Shown: positions 54,168 through 63,336 of the stretch, in pieces
How positions within the stretch are numbered: position 1 is the stretch's first letter
How the letters are laid out: each line of letters opens with the position of its first letter
Source: Metabacillus niabensis
GTDB taxonomy: Bacteria > Bacillota > Bacilli > Bacillales > Bacillaceae
Length of the DNA: 64,000 bases
Direction: 5' to 3'
Assembly: GCF_020524345.1 (NCBI RefSeq)
Contig: NZ_JAIVLH010000001.1
Span: 434,001-498,000 of the forward strand
The notes under the pieces: model-generated
What the model was told of the DNA's origin: nothing
Databases searched by the model: none
Seen by the model: only the letters and a program-made list of their open reading frames with translations
Position numbers and translations under genes: made by a program

Positions 54168-55271
54168 ATGGTAAATAGAGTTTATTTAATAGGCCTTGGG
54201 TTAATAGGAGGCTCAATAGCATTATCTATAAAACAAAAAAATCCGTCTATTCATATCATCGGTTTTGATATAAATGTAGAACAGGCTAATCTTGCCAGGA
54301 GAATAGGTGCCATTGATGAGGTATCTACAGAGCTATTTCCTGACCTTTCAACAATTGATATGATTTTTCTTTCTACGCCAGTTCAACAAACAATAAACAT
54401 TATTGAAGAACTTAAATTACAAAACTTAAAAAAAGATGTGATCGTGACAGATGTTGGGAGTACGAAAGTAAAGATTGTAGAGTGTGCAAACAAACATCTG
54501 AATGGAAAAATAAAGTTTATAGGCGGTCATCCAATGGCCGGCTCACACAAATCAGGGATTTTAGCAGCAAAACCACATTTGTTTGAAAATGCATTTTACA
54601 TATTAACTCCTTCTAAATATGTAACCCCCCATGATGTACAAAGCTTAAAAGATGTCCTTGAAGGGACAAAAGCTAATTTTATTGAAATGACTCCAGAGGA
54701 ACATGATGAAGTAACAGGAGTAATTAGTCATTTTCCACATATTGTTGCTGCCAGCCTGGTGTATCAAGCAAAGAATCATGAGGAGGAATTTCCACTTGTT
54801 AAGAGATTAGCCGCTGGTGGTTTCCGGGATATTACTAGGATAGCTTCAAGTAATCCTTCAATGTGGCGTGATATTTTGCTTCACAATAAAGGTCCATTAT
54901 TACATTTATTTGACGAGTGGATCTTAGAAATGGAAAGAATAAAGAATCTTGTTGCAAAGGAAGAAGCAGAGAATCTATTTACTTATTTTCAACAAGCTAA
55001 ACAATATAGGGATGGACTTCCTGAAAAACAAAAAGGGGCAATTCCTTCCTTCTATGATTTATATGTAGATGTTCCTGATTATCCGGGAATTATTTCAGAA
55101 ATTACTGGATACTTGGCGAAGGAAGAGATTAGTTTAACGAATATACGTATTATTGAAACACGTGAAGAAATCTATGGTGTTCTAGTATTGAGCTTTCAAA
55201 CTGAGAAGGACCGGGAGCTTGCTATTAAATGTATTAATAAATACTCTTCTTATGAAACGTTTATGATGTAA
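54168..55271 (+). CDS. tyrA: Prephenate dehydrogenase
   Basis: A 367-aa NAD-dependent enzyme converting prephenate to 4-hydroxyphenylpyruvate for tyrosine. The NAD motif is LIGLGLIGGSIALSIK near residues 6-21, and GGHPMAGSHKSGI is the substrate-binding histidine region. A C-terminal ACT domain (about 295-367, YDLYVDVPDYPGIISEITGY) is the likely tyrosine-sensing regulatory part. aroA follows after 42 bases. Confidence 0.96.
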   Translation: MVNRVYLIGLGLIGGSIALSIKQKNPSIHIIGFDINVEQANLARRIGAIDEVSTELFPDLSTIDMIFLSTPVQQTINIIEELKLQNLKKDVIVTDVGSTKVKIVECANKHLNGKIKFIGGHPMAGSHKSGILAAKPHLFENAFYILTPSKYVTPHDVQSLKDVLEGTKANFIEMTPEEHDEVTGVISHFPHIVAASLVYQAKNHEEEFPLVKRLAAGGFRDITRIASSNPSMWRDILLHNKGPLLHLFDEWILEMERIKNLVAKEEAENLFTYFQQAKQYRDGLPEKQKGAIPSFYDLYVDVPDYPGIISEITGYLAKEEISLTNIRIIETREEIYGVLVLSFQTEKDRELAIKCINKYSSYETFMM

Positions 55272-55313
55272 CAAGTTAAAATATCCAATTGGATGAATGG
55301 ATGAGGTGGAATC

Positions 55314-56609
55314 ATGGTAGAGACAAAAAAACTATCGAAGATCAATCAGCTAACAGGCACAATCGAGATTCCTGGTGATAAATCTATTTCTCATCGTGCT
55401 GTTATGTTTGGATCGATTGCAAATGGTAAAACAGAAATTTCCAACTTTTTAATGGGAGCCGATTGCCTAAGTACGGTTTCGTGCTTTAAAAAAATGGGAG
55501 TATCAATTGATATTCAAGAAGGACATGTTACTGTTGAAGGAAATGGTTTTGATGGTTTAAAGGAACCTTCAGATATATTGGATGTTGGAAATTCAGGAAC
55601 AACAACCAGGTTAATGATGGGAATATTAGCAGGAGTACCTTTTCATTCGTGTATTATAGGTGATGAATCCATCGCTAAAAGACCAATGTCCCGTGTAACA
55701 AACCCACTAAGAATGATGGGAGCAAAAATTGATGGAAGAGAAGATGGACAGTATACACCACTATCTGTTAGAGGTGGAAACTTGCAAGCAATACATTACC
55801 ATTCACCAGTTGCAAGTGCTCAGGTAAAATCAGCTATATTGTTAGCTGGTTTAAATACTAAAAATGAGGAAACAACGGTAACTGAACCTCATAAATCCAG
55901 GGATCATACTGAAAGAATGCTAAGAGCGTTTGGTGTAGACGTGAAGGAAGACGAAAACTCTGCTTCAATTATTGGTGGACAAAGCCTACAAGCAACAAAT
56001 ATATTTGTACCAGGTGATATTTCTTCTGCTGCCTTTTTCCTTGTCGCTGGAGCCATTGTTCCAAATAGTGAAATTTTATTAAAAAATGTTGGCATTAATC
56101 CAACGAGAACCGGCATTTTGGATGTTCTGGAACAAATGGGTGCTTCAATTGAAATTACACCAAAAGAAGGTCACACTTTTGAACCTGTAGCTGACATTGT
56201 TATAAAAACTTCTTCTTTAAAAGGTACGACAATTAGTGGAGACCTTATTCCTAAATTAATTGATGAAATACCAGTAATTGCTTTATTAGCTTCACAAGCT
56301 GAAGGAGACACCATCATTAAGGATGCGAGTGAATTAAAAGTTAAAGAAACCAATAGAATTGATACGGTTGTTGGTGAATTGAAGAAAATTGGCGCCTCAA
56401 TCGAAGCAACTGACGATGGAATGATTATTAGCGGTAAAACTAAACTAACAGGAAATGCTAAAGTATCCAGTCATGGTGATCACCGAATTGGCATGATGCT
56501 TGCAATTGCATCATGTATTACGGAAGAACCAATTGAATTGGAAAATGGGGATGCAATTGATGTTTCTTACCCTACATTTTTTGAACATTTAGATTCATTA
56601 GCAAAATAA
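55314..56609 (+). CDS. aroA: 3-phosphoshikimate 1-carboxyvinyltransferase (EPSP synthase)
   Basis: A 431-aa enzyme forming EPSP from shikimate 3-phosphate and PEP (called aroE in B. subtilis). Signatures are [20 protein letters not shown] near residues 19-38, the [19 protein letters not shown] loop near 89-107, [15 protein letters not shown], and [15 protein letters not shown] near the C-terminus. It closes the aromatic supra-operon with a strong terminator. Confidence 0.97.
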   Translation: MVETKKLSKINQLTGTIEIPGDKSISHRAVMFGSIANGKTEISNFLMGADCLSTVSCFKKMGVSIDIQEGHVTVEGNGFDGLKEPSDILDVGNSGTTTRLMMGILAGVPFHSCIIGDESIAKRPMSRVTNPLRMMGAKIDGREDGQYTPLSVRGGNLQAIHYHSPVASAQVKSAILLAGLNTKNEETTVTEPHKSRDHTERMLRAFGVDVKEDENSASIIGGQSLQATNIFVPGDISSAAFFLVAGAIVPNSEILLKNVGINPTRTGILDVLEQMGASIEITPKEGHTFEPVADIVIKTSSLKGTTISGDLIPKLIDEIPVIALLASQAEGDTIIKDASELKVKETNRIDTVVGELKKIGASIEATDDGMIISGKTKLTGNAKVSSHGDHRIGMMLAIASCITEEPIELENGDAIDVSYPTFFEHLDSLAK

Positions 56610-56611
56610 TA

Positions 56612-56650
56612 AAAAGGCCTTTCACATTTTAAGTGAAAGGCCTTTTCGAA
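56612..56650 (+). terminator. Terminator of the aromatic supra-operon
   Basis: AAAAGGCCTTTCAC and GTGAAAGGCCTTTT form a perfect 14-bp stem with loop ATTTTAA, ending in a short T run. Confidence 0.93.
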
Positions 56651-56806
56651 CATAAATTACTATGCTAAATATCCCTTAAGCATCCATCCATCGATGTATT
56701 TGTCTTTATCCAATTATCCCCATCTTGCAAACCCATTGTTATGACATAAATATTCGTCTTTCATCATAGCTTGTCTTAAGAGGTTGAAAGGAGGGGACTT
56801 AAGATT

Positions 56807-57724
56807 ATGTGTTATATAATGGACAAAGTCGGTATACTGAAGAGTGATCGTATTGAACAGACCACACTACTAGTAAACCAAAATAAAATTGAATTTATGC
56901 GGCAGTCGATGGATAATATCAAGTTTATGAGGATGGATTTAAGTTCGTATCTGATTACCCCTGGCTATGTTATGCTCGATTTTTCTCTTCATTCATTACT
57001 TCCTTTTCAAGACTTTAAACAACAATTCATAAGGTATTTAAAAAAAGGCTGTACTTCTCTTTTAACTGTTGTGGACATTAAGTATGAAAAAGAGTTAGTA
57101 TCACATGTGAGAAAAAGAAGACATTTAATGATTAATTCCCCGATTGATTATTATATGGCAATTAAACTTTCGTTAAAAAGTTTAAATCAATCAGTGCTGA
57201 GAAAATGCAAGCAACAACAAGTTTCAATTGTTTTTGTTGAAATAAACAAGGATGATAGACTGGATTTAACTTCTTGGGGTTGGATAAGAGATGCGATGTT
57301 TTCAAATCCGATAACTCTTATTCCATACACGAGTGATGAGTCGTTGTCTCCAATTAAAAAAAATAGACTCTTACAGGAATGGAATCGAATCGTTAGAGAG
57401 CATCGAATATCCTCTGTATATGAATTCCTAGAAGAAGGAACACCTCTTTCAAAAGAAATACTAATGAAATTAGGCATTTATCCGGTTAAAGGAGATATTC
57501 GAGTAGGTAATAAATTGAATTATAATTTGTACAAACTAGAGGAACTTAAATACCATATAGATGGGAAACCAATTATTCAAGATGATGAAATCTCACCTAC
57601 TTTTACTTCTCATAATGGCAAGCTTATAAATATTAATGGTGATATTTTATTTCTCCCTGGAAAAGGAGAGGAATGTTTTATTTCCATTTCAAGTCGTTTT
57701 ATACCACAATCAGCTTCATTTTGA
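56807..57724 (+). CDS. Degenerate amidohydrolase-like protein, function unknown
   Basis: A 305-aa protein with two amidohydrolase hallmarks and no visible metal site. Near the N-terminus LVNQNKIEFMRQSM leads into SSYLITPGYVMLDFSLHSLL, in the place where amidohydrolases have TPGFVDxHxH; the HxH metal ligands are gone. Near the C-terminus LGIYPVKGDIRVGNKLNYNL corresponds to the hydantoinase/dihydroorotase segment GLYPRKGSIAVGADADL. The middle contains no conserved histidines in usual motifs and the protein is about 100-150 residues shorter than active relatives. I infer a pseudoenzyme. AAAGGAGGGG precedes ATG 56807. It lies alone between aroA and ypiA and is absent there in B. subtilis. Confidence 0.65.
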   Translation: MCYIMDKVGILKSDRIEQTTLLVNQNKIEFMRQSMDNIKFMRMDLSSYLITPGYVMLDFSLHSLLPFQDFKQQFIRYLKKGCTSLLTVVDIKYEKELVSHVRKRRHLMINSPIDYYMAIKLSLKSLNQSVLRKCKQQQVSIVFVEINKDDRLDLTSWGWIRDAMFSNPITLIPYTSDESLSPIKKNRLLQEWNRIVREHRISSVYEFLEEGTPLSKEILMKLGIYPVKGDIRVGNKLNYNLYKLEELKYHIDGKPIIQDDEISPTFTSHNGKLININGDILFLPGKGEECFISISSRFIPQSASF

Positions 57725-57795
57725 TGTATGATATAGACAGAATATAATATTGATAGAGAACATAAAACCAGTGATGGTTAAGGAAAGGATCGTTT

Positions 57796-59064
57796 ATGTT
57801 TAATCAAGTATTAAATGAAGCAATAAACCTCGTAAATAAAGGAGAAACAGAAGAAGGACTGACTCTTTTAGAAAACATAATACCTACATTACATGATGAA
57901 GAAAAGCTTCAATTAGCAGATCAGTATTATCAGTGGGGTATAATTGATAAAGCACATGAAATAATTGAAGAACTTCATTTCCTATACCCTGATGAGATTC
58001 AAATCACTTTATTTTTAGCAGAGCTTAAGATTGATTTGGAAAATGAAGAAGAAGCGATAGAACTTTTAAACATGGTTTCTAAAGAACATGAATCATATCC
58101 ACACGCTTTACTCTTGTTAGCAGACTTATACCAAATGCAGGGTTTGCCAGAGGTGAGTGAGCAAAAATTAAAAGAGGCCAAAGAAATATTACCCCAGGAA
58201 CCGGTACTTGACTTTGCATTAGGGGAGCTCTATTTTCACCAAGGAAAGTATAAACATGCTATTCCATATTACCAGGGCCTTTTAGAAGAACATGACCTGA
58301 TTTCCGGCGTTAATTTGCATCAAAGATTGGCAGAATGCTTAAGTGCAAATGGACAGTTTGAAGAAGCACTTGATCATTATAAGCAAACAATTGAGTCTCA
58401 AGAAGATGCTGATACACTGTTTGGTTATGGATTTACCGCCTACCAAGGGGGATTCTACAAAACAGCTATACAACAATTCCTAACCTTAAAAGAAGCGGAT
58501 CCTTACTATACTTCCCTTTATCTATACTTAGCAAAATCATATGAACAAGAAGGTCTTTTAGAAGAAAGTCTTGAGTCGGTTCAAGAAGGCATAAAAGTAG
58601 ATGAATACAATAAGGACTTATACTTATTTGGTGGAAAGATAGCGATAAAAGTTGGGCAAATTCCAACTGCAGAAAATTTATTACGTGAGTCCCTGGCAAT
58701 AGATCCTGGTCATATCGAAGCTGCGATAACCTTATCCCATGTTTTCCTCCAGGATGAACGATATGATGATGTGGTTGATCTTATTACTGAAATTAAAAGA
58801 TATGGTGAAGATGATCCTCAATTTGAGTGGAATTTAGCCAGAGCTTATCATCAAAAAGAAGAATATACACAGGCATTAAAACATTATGACCTTGCATATA
58901 CTTTTTTCAAGGATCAACGAGATTTCTTACACGAATACGGTTATTTCTTGTTAGAAGAAGGAAGAATACAGCAGGCGAAGGCAGTTTTTCAAGAAATCCT
59001 TAAACAAGACCCATCAAATGTCGAAATCGATGAGATCTTGCTACAATTAGAAGATGAATTTTAA
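57796..59064 (+). CDS. ypiA: Tetratricopeptide repeat protein YpiA
   Basis: A 422-aa soluble protein made almost entirely of TPR-like helical pairs, for example YPHALLLLADLYQMQGLPEV, LDFALGELYFHQGKYKHAIP and LDYALGY-type repeats up to residue 415. Repeats function in protein-protein binding. It corresponds to B. subtilis YpiA, located upstream of reoY (ypiB). In Firmicutes, ReoY acts with a TPR partner in controlling MurA degradation by ClpCP, and this gene is the natural candidate by position. ATG 57796 follows AAGGA. Confidence 0.9.
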   Translation: MFNQVLNEAINLVNKGETEEGLTLLENIIPTLHDEEKLQLADQYYQWGIIDKAHEIIEELHFLYPDEIQITLFLAELKIDLENEEEAIELLNMVSKEHESYPHALLLLADLYQMQGLPEVSEQKLKEAKEILPQEPVLDFALGELYFHQGKYKHAIPYYQGLLEEHDLISGVNLHQRLAECLSANGQFEEALDHYKQTIESQEDADTLFGYGFTAYQGGFYKTAIQQFLTLKEADPYYTSLYLYLAKSYEQEGLLEESLESVQEGIKVDEYNKDLYLFGGKIAIKVGQIPTAENLLRESLAIDPGHIEAAITLSHVFLQDERYDDVVDLITEIKRYGEDDPQFEWNLARAYHQKEEYTQALKHYDLAYTFFKDQRDFLHEYGYFLLEEGRIQQAKAVFQEILKQDPSNVEIDEILLQLEDEF

Positions 59065-59145
59065 TGAAAAAGAGAAGGATTTTATTTTTATTTTGTGGAA
59101 TTATCAAAGTAAGAATATACTCGATATTGCAGAGGAGGGAATAGT

Positions 59146-59691
59146 ATGGTGGCCCCTGTATCTGTCCATGAAAAGAAAGACTTCATCAGGTGGTTTCTAA
59201 ACCATTATCAATTAAAAAGAAGAGAATGCGTATGGATATTAAATTATTTAATGAGTCATGACACTCTAATGGAAAAGGTACATTTTGTCGAGCAGGCTCA
59301 ATATTGCCCAAGAGGGATTATTATGTCCACGCATTGTGTTGAAGAAGTTCCATTCCGCTTTTATAAAGAAAATGTGATGACGACAGATGCTGAGAAGTCT
59401 TTTCACGATATAAGACTAAATAAAGACGAAGAGCTTTTTATTCAGCTTAATTTCAGGTCAGCTTATCAGTCACCACAATATGCTGCAGTTCTCGAATCAA
59501 ATCCTTTTATGCCGGAACATTTAAATGAAAATGAAAAAGATAAAGAAATAGCAGAACAAATTCTTGAATACTCTATTCAGCGTTATCAAAAAGAAAAGCT
59601 TCTACATTTAATTGATCAAGCACTTGATCAACAAGATAAAGAAATGTTTCAAACGTTAACTCATCAATTAAAGCAATTAAAAGAAAAATAA
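59146..59691 (+). CDS. reoY: ReoY (YpiB, UPF0302), regulator of ClpCP-dependent MurA degradation
   Basis: A 181-aa protein with the family core [20 protein letters not shown] near residues 6-25, [32 protein letters not shown] and PFRFYKENV. The C-terminal part has the IDEAL-like region [15 protein letters not shown]. In Listeria, ReoY is required for ClpCP to degrade MurA, so it tunes peptidoglycan synthesis. GAGGAGGG precedes the ATG. MecB, another ClpC partner, is also in this window. Confidence 0.92.
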   Translation: MVAPVSVHEKKDFIRWFLNHYQLKRRECVWILNYLMSHDTLMEKVHFVEQAQYCPRGIIMSTHCVEEVPFRFYKENVMTTDAEKSFHDIRLNKDEELFIQLNFRSAYQSPQYAAVLESNPFMPEHLNENEKDKEIAEQILEYSIQRYQKEKLLHLIDQALDQQDKEMFQTLTHQLKQLKEK

Positions 59692-59699
59692 TCTATATT

Positions 59700-59783
59700 G
59701 GTAACTCATTTAGAAGGATCACCGGGACAAAAGAATGTTGATGTCCAGTGTGTGATTGACTTAAAGTGAGTTACCCTTTTTAT
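59700..59783 (+). terminator. Large branched terminator after reoY
   Basis: GGTAACTCA (59700-59708) and TGAGTTACC (59767-59775) are perfect complements and are followed by CTTTTTATTTTT. The 58-base interior contains further pairing (GGGAC with GTCC, and GATCAC with GTGTGATT), giving a branched structure unusually large for a terminator. Confidence 0.75.
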
Positions 59784-59888
59784 TTTTAAAACATGTTTCA
59801 AACTACATACTTTACTAATCATTTAACAATAGTTCGTACAAGCTTTATAATAACAATATATAAATATGCCAATAGGGAGTTGTGGATA

Positions 59889-60344
59889 ATGAAGTGGGTT
59901 TCAAATGATGTTGACTTATATAATCAAACGAAGGAATATATTGATACGGCGGTTGTACCGCTGGTGGCTATTTCAGTTGGTTCAGATTTTAAGAACACCG
60001 TGTCAAAAGGTGAATTTATCAATTTGGTTAGTATGGACCTTGAAAGACAGTTGAAGGGGAGAGTTTTTCTATTTCCAACGTATTCTTACTTAAAAAAATC
60101 AGAAAATGTGATTGAAAATTTAATAGAGTGGAAAACTGAATTACAACAAGAATTTAAACATGTAGTCTTCTTAACGAGTGATACGGAATTAAAGGAAGAA
60201 AAGAATGAACAATTGGAGGGGAAATTAATTTGGCTTCCAACAATACCTCTTGAGAATATGGATGAAAATTTAAAAAGAAAGCTGTTACAAGATCAAGTCG
60301 AACAAATTTTGAACATTTTATTACAATCTTGGAACAAATCATAA
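59889..60344 (+). CDS. ypiF: YpiF family protein (DUF2487)
   Basis: A 151-aa soluble protein beginning MKWVSNDVDLYNQTKEYIDT, matching YpiF, which precedes the qcr genes in Bacillus. It has alternating strands and helices (TAVVPLVAISVG, RVFLFPTYSYL, HVVFLTSDTELKEE). ATG 59889 is chosen with AGGGAG upstream and by homology; the longer frame from 59793 covers the terminator tail. Function unknown; conserved adjacency to the bc complex suggests but does not prove a respiratory link. Confidence 0.83.
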   Translation: MKWVSNDVDLYNQTKEYIDTAVVPLVAISVGSDFKNTVSKGEFINLVSMDLERQLKGRVFLFPTYSYLKKSENVIENLIEWKTELQQEFKHVVFLTSDTELKEEKNEQLEGKLIWLPTIPLENMDENLKRKLLQDQVEQILNILLQSWNKS

Positions 60345-60382
60345 AAACCTTTTCATTTCCAGGATTAGAAAACAGGATTTTA

Positions 60383-60411
60383 TTGACCTCATGGAAAGAT
60401 TGATATATCAT
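60383..60411 (+). promoter_or_regulatory. SigA promoter of qcrABC
   Basis: TTGACC (60383-60388), a 17-bp spacer and TATCAT (60406-60411), each one base from consensus. The nonamer ATATATCAT ending at 60411 recurs about 25 bases downstream. Confidence 0.65.
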
Positions 60412-60482
60412 GAGTATGTCCTAGTTTTATATATCATTTCCGTATGTCCATAACGGACAGAGCTTAAGATAGAGGGGGGAAA

Positions 60483-60992
60483 ATGATGAGCGAGAAAAAA
60501 CATCGAGTTTCTAGACGTCAATTCTTGAACTATACGCTTACCGGTGTAGGCGGTTTCATGGCTGCAGGTATGCTAATGCCAATGGTTCGCTTTGCACTTG
60601 ACCCTGTGCTCCGACCAGCAGAGGAAACCGATTTGGTTCAAGTAGTAAAGGTTGACGAAATCACTGAAGAACCTCAACGCTTTGACTTTAAAATCAAACA
60701 AAAAGATGCTTGGTATGAATCAGAAGAAACAAAATCAGCTTGGGTTTTTAAGGAAGGCGATAAAATTACAGCCCTTTCACCAATCTGTAAGCATCTTGGA
60801 TGTACAGTAGGATGGAATAATGATCCAGGAAATCCGAACAAGTTTTTCTGTCCATGTCATTATGGATTATATGAAAAAGATGGTAAAAATGTTCCTGGTA
60901 CACCGCCTCTTGCACCACTTGATGTTTATGTACATGAAGTGAAAGATGGCTATTTATTCTTAGGTAAAGCGAAACCACGAGGGGAGGCGTAA
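60483..60992 (+). CDS. qcrA: Menaquinol:cytochrome c reductase Rieske iron-sulfur subunit
   Basis: A 169-aa Rieske protein. The N-terminus has a twin-arginine motif (VSRRQFLNYT) before a hydrophobic anchor (about 17-38), so it should be exported folded by Tat and remain anchored. The [2Fe-2S] ligands are in CKHLGC and CPCHYG, with the intervening GWNNDPGNPNKFF. It carries electrons from menaquinol to the cytochrome c subunit. Two ATG codons start the frame at 60483 and 60486; GGGGGG lies upstream. qcrB follows after 5 bases. Confidence 0.97.
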   Translation: MMSEKKHRVSRRQFLNYTLTGVGGFMAAGMLMPMVRFALDPVLRPAEETDLVQVVKVDEITEEPQRFDFKIKQKDAWYESEETKSAWVFKEGDKITALSPICKHLGCTVGWNNDPGNPNKFFCPCHYGLYEKDGKNVPGTPPLAPLDVYVHEVKDGYLFLGKAKPRGEA

Positions 60993-60997
60993 TCAAA

Positions 60998-61672
60998 TTG
61001 CTTAACAAAATTTATGATTGGGTTGACGAACGGTTAGATATTACGCCTATGTGGCGCGATATTGCTGACCATGAAGTTCCAGAGCACGTAAACCCTGCAC
61101 ATCATTTTTCTGCCTTTGTATACTGCTTTGGCGGATTAACGTTCTTTGTTACCGTTATCCAAGTTCTTTCTGGTATGTTTTTAACGATGTACTATGTACC
61201 GGACATTAAAAATGCTTGGGAATCCGTTTTTTATCTTCAAAATGAAGTAGCTTTCGGACAAATTGTTCGTGGAATGCACCACTGGGGAGCCAGTTTGGTC
61301 ATTGTCATGATGTTCCTACATACACTTCGTGTCTTTTTCCAAGGGGCTTATAAAAAACCTCGTGAATTAAACTGGGTAGTTGGTGTACTTATTTTCTTTG
61401 TTATGCTTGGACTCGGTTTAACTGGTTATTTATTACCATGGGATATGAAAGCATTATTTGCTACAAAAGTTACTCTGCAAATTGCAGAATCTGTTCCATT
61501 AATTGGACCAACAGTTAAGACATTGTTATCAGGACACCCGGATATTGTAGGTGCTCAAACACTTACCCGTTTCTTTGCTATCCATGTCTTTTTCTTACCG
61601 GCTGCATTATTCGGTCTAATGGCAGCTCACTTTATTATGATTCGTAAGCAAGGTATTTCTGGTCCACTATAA
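60998..61672 (+). CDS. qcrB: Menaquinol:cytochrome c reductase cytochrome b subunit
   Basis: A 224-aa cytochrome b6-type protein with four membrane helices. Haem-ligating histidines are in RGMHHWGASLVIVMMFLHTL and in RFFAIHVFFLPA; the cysteine in FVYCFGG corresponds to the covalent haem attachment position known in b6-type proteins. It forms the quinol-oxidising core with QcrC. TTG start at 60998 with GGGAGG upstream. Confidence 0.97.
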   Translation: MLNKIYDWVDERLDITPMWRDIADHEVPEHVNPAHHFSAFVYCFGGLTFFVTVIQVLSGMFLTMYYVPDIKNAWESVFYLQNEVAFGQIVRGMHHWGASLVIVMMFLHTLRVFFQGAYKKPRELNWVVGVLIFFVMLGLGLTGYLLPWDMKALFATKVTLQIAESVPLIGPTVKTLLSGHPDIVGAQTLTRFFAIHVFFLPAALFGLMAAHFIMIRKQGISGPL

Positions 61673-61739
61673 GAAGAAATATGATTAATCATTGTAATTT
61701 TATTTATATCGGAAACCACCTTAGTAAGGAGGGGAAATC

Positions 61740-62507
61740 ATGCATCGCGGAAAAGGTATGAAATTTGTCGGTGACTCTCGTATTTCAGCCGAGAGAAAAC
61801 CTAACATTCCGAAGGATTATTCGGAATACCCTGGGAAAACAGAAGCATTCTGGCCGAACTTCCTCCTCAAGGAGTGGTTAGTTGGTGCTGTTTTCTTAAT
61901 CGGATTTTTATGTTTAACCATAGCGCATCCATCACCGCTTGAGCGTGTAGCAGATCCTACGGATGCTGGCTATATTCCATTACCAGACTGGTACTTCTTA
62001 TTCTTATACCAATTGTTAAAATATTCGTTTGCATCTGGTCCATATACAGTAATCGGAGCAATCGTGATTCCGGGACTTGCATTTGGTGCATTAATGTTAG
62101 CACCATTCTTAGATCGAGGGCCTGAACGTCGCCCTGCTAAGCGTCCTGTTGCAGTAGGAATGATGATTCTTGGTGTTGCGGCAACATTCTTCTTAACTTG
62201 GGAATCTGTTGCAACACACGACTGGGAAGCAGCAGCTGAACAGGGGAAAATAAAAGCTGAAGCGGATATTGATAAAGAATCTGAAGGATATGCTATCTAC
62301 CAGGAGCAAGGCTGTATTTCATGTCATGGTGATAACCTTGAAGGAGGAGCTGCCGGTAAAGCTCTTGTTGACAATGGTTTAGAGCCTGATGCTATTGCAG
62401 ATATTGCTAAGAATGGTCAAGGTAGTATGCCTGCTGGAGTATTTAAAGGTACTGATGAAGAATTAAAAGTACTTTCAGAGTTTATCTCTGGTGTGACTTC
62501 AAAATAA
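61740..62507 (+). CDS. qcrC: Menaquinol:cytochrome c reductase cytochrome b/c subunit
   Basis: A 255-aa fusion typical of Bacillus: an N-terminal subunit-IV-like part with three membrane helices (about 42-61, 94-125, 143-160; DWYFLFLYQLLKY and PGLAFGALML) and a C-terminal cytochrome c domain (about 185-255). The haem motif is CISCH near residue 194, and the axial methionine is in GQGSMPAG. It hands electrons to cytochrome c oxidase routes. AAGGAGGGG precedes ATG 61740. Its haem c requires the ResABC system encoded at the start of this window. Confidence 0.97.
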   Translation: MHRGKGMKFVGDSRISAERKPNIPKDYSEYPGKTEAFWPNFLLKEWLVGAVFLIGFLCLTIAHPSPLERVADPTDAGYIPLPDWYFLFLYQLLKYSFASGPYTVIGAIVIPGLAFGALMLAPFLDRGPERRPAKRPVAVGMMILGVAATFFLTWESVATHDWEAAAEQGKIKAEADIDKESEGYAIYQEQGCISCHGDNLEGGAAGKALVDNGLEPDAIADIAKNGQGSMPAGVFKGTDEELKVLSEFISGVTSK

Positions 62508-62533
62508 AAGCTGACATTTGTCAGCTTTTTTTT
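62505..62533 (+). terminator. Terminator of qcrABC
   Basis: AAAAGCTGACA and TGTCAGCTTTT pair around a minimal loop and are followed by a run of Ts. Confidence 0.9.
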
Positions 62534-62610
62534 GATAAAAATAATATAATTTTGTGGAAGAAATTAGCGAGCAAGTATCAAAAAAATACTAAGTTTGGTG
62601 TGTGAACTTA

Positions 62611-63204
62611 ATGAGAGTATTCCAATATCTATTAGGACAGAGGCCAATCATATTTGTTATGTTCATCATTAATTTGTTTGGTACGATTTACGGATATTAT
62701 TGGTACAGATATCAATTGGCAGAAACACCTGCTCATTTTTATATATTTGTTCCTGATAGTCCAACAGCAAGTCTGTTTTTTACGATTGTCTTATTTGCTT
62801 TCTTATTTAAGCGGAATTTACCAATTATAGAAGCTTTAGCAATTGTTACGTTATTTAAATATGGTATTTGGGCAGTTATTATGAATCTGCTTGTATTAGC
62901 GGTAAATGGTACTTTGCCTAGGGAAGGTTACATGCTTATCGCTTCTCATTTTGGCATGGCTGTTCAGGGGTTATTGTATGCCTCATATTACCGGTTTAAA
63001 GCATGGCATTTGATTGTAGCTGCAATTTGGACGTTACATAATGATGTCATAGACTATGTCTTTGAAATGATGCCCCGTTATAGTGTTTTAATGGAATATT
63101 TAAATGAAATCGGTTATATGACATTTTGGTTAAGTATAATATCTGTAGGAATAGCTTACTATTTAGTGATAAGAAATCAACTAAAGCAACTCGAAATAAC
63201 CTAG
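62611..63204 (+). CDS. ypjA: Membrane protein YpjA (DUF1405)
   Basis: A 197-aa polytopic membrane protein with about six helices. The N-terminus is MRVFQYLLGQRPIIFVMFII, and the family signatures are YWYRYQLAETPAHFYIFVPDSPTASLFF and LHNDVIDYVFEMMPRY. It matches YpjA, which follows qcrC in Bacillus. ATG 62611 is taken as start; GTG 62602 is also in frame and the ribosome binding site is weak for both. Function unknown. Confidence 0.86.
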   Translation: MRVFQYLLGQRPIIFVMFIINLFGTIYGYYWYRYQLAETPAHFYIFVPDSPTASLFFTIVLFAFLFKRNLPIIEALAIVTLFKYGIWAVIMNLLVLAVNGTLPREGYMLIASHFGMAVQGLLYASYYRFKAWHLIVAAIWTLHNDVIDYVFEMMPRYSVLMEYLNEIGYMTFWLSIISVGIAYYLVIRNQLKQLEIT

Positions 63205-63227
63205 CACTTTTTGCTGCTAGGTTTTTA
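63199..63227 (+). terminator. Terminator of ypjA
   Basis: ACCTAGCA (63199-63206) and TGCTAGGT (63215-63222) flank the loop and are followed by TTTTA; the left arm overlaps the stop codon. Confidence 0.88.
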
Positions 63228-63280
63228 CTTATTCTAATAAATGTATAACAAATATTACAGACATCCAAGGCAAATTGTTG

Positions 63281-63309
63281 GTCTAACCTTGTCCCAATGA
63301 ACATACGTT
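63281..63309 (+). promoter_or_regulatory. Candidate SigE promoter of ypjB
   Basis: GTCTAACC (63281-63288), a 13-bp spacer and CATACGTT (63302-63309) are a fair match to the SigE consensus. ypjB belongs to the SigE regulon in B. subtilis. Confidence 0.45.
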
Positions 63310-63336
63310 TTAATAGATGTTCTAGGGGGGACAAGG

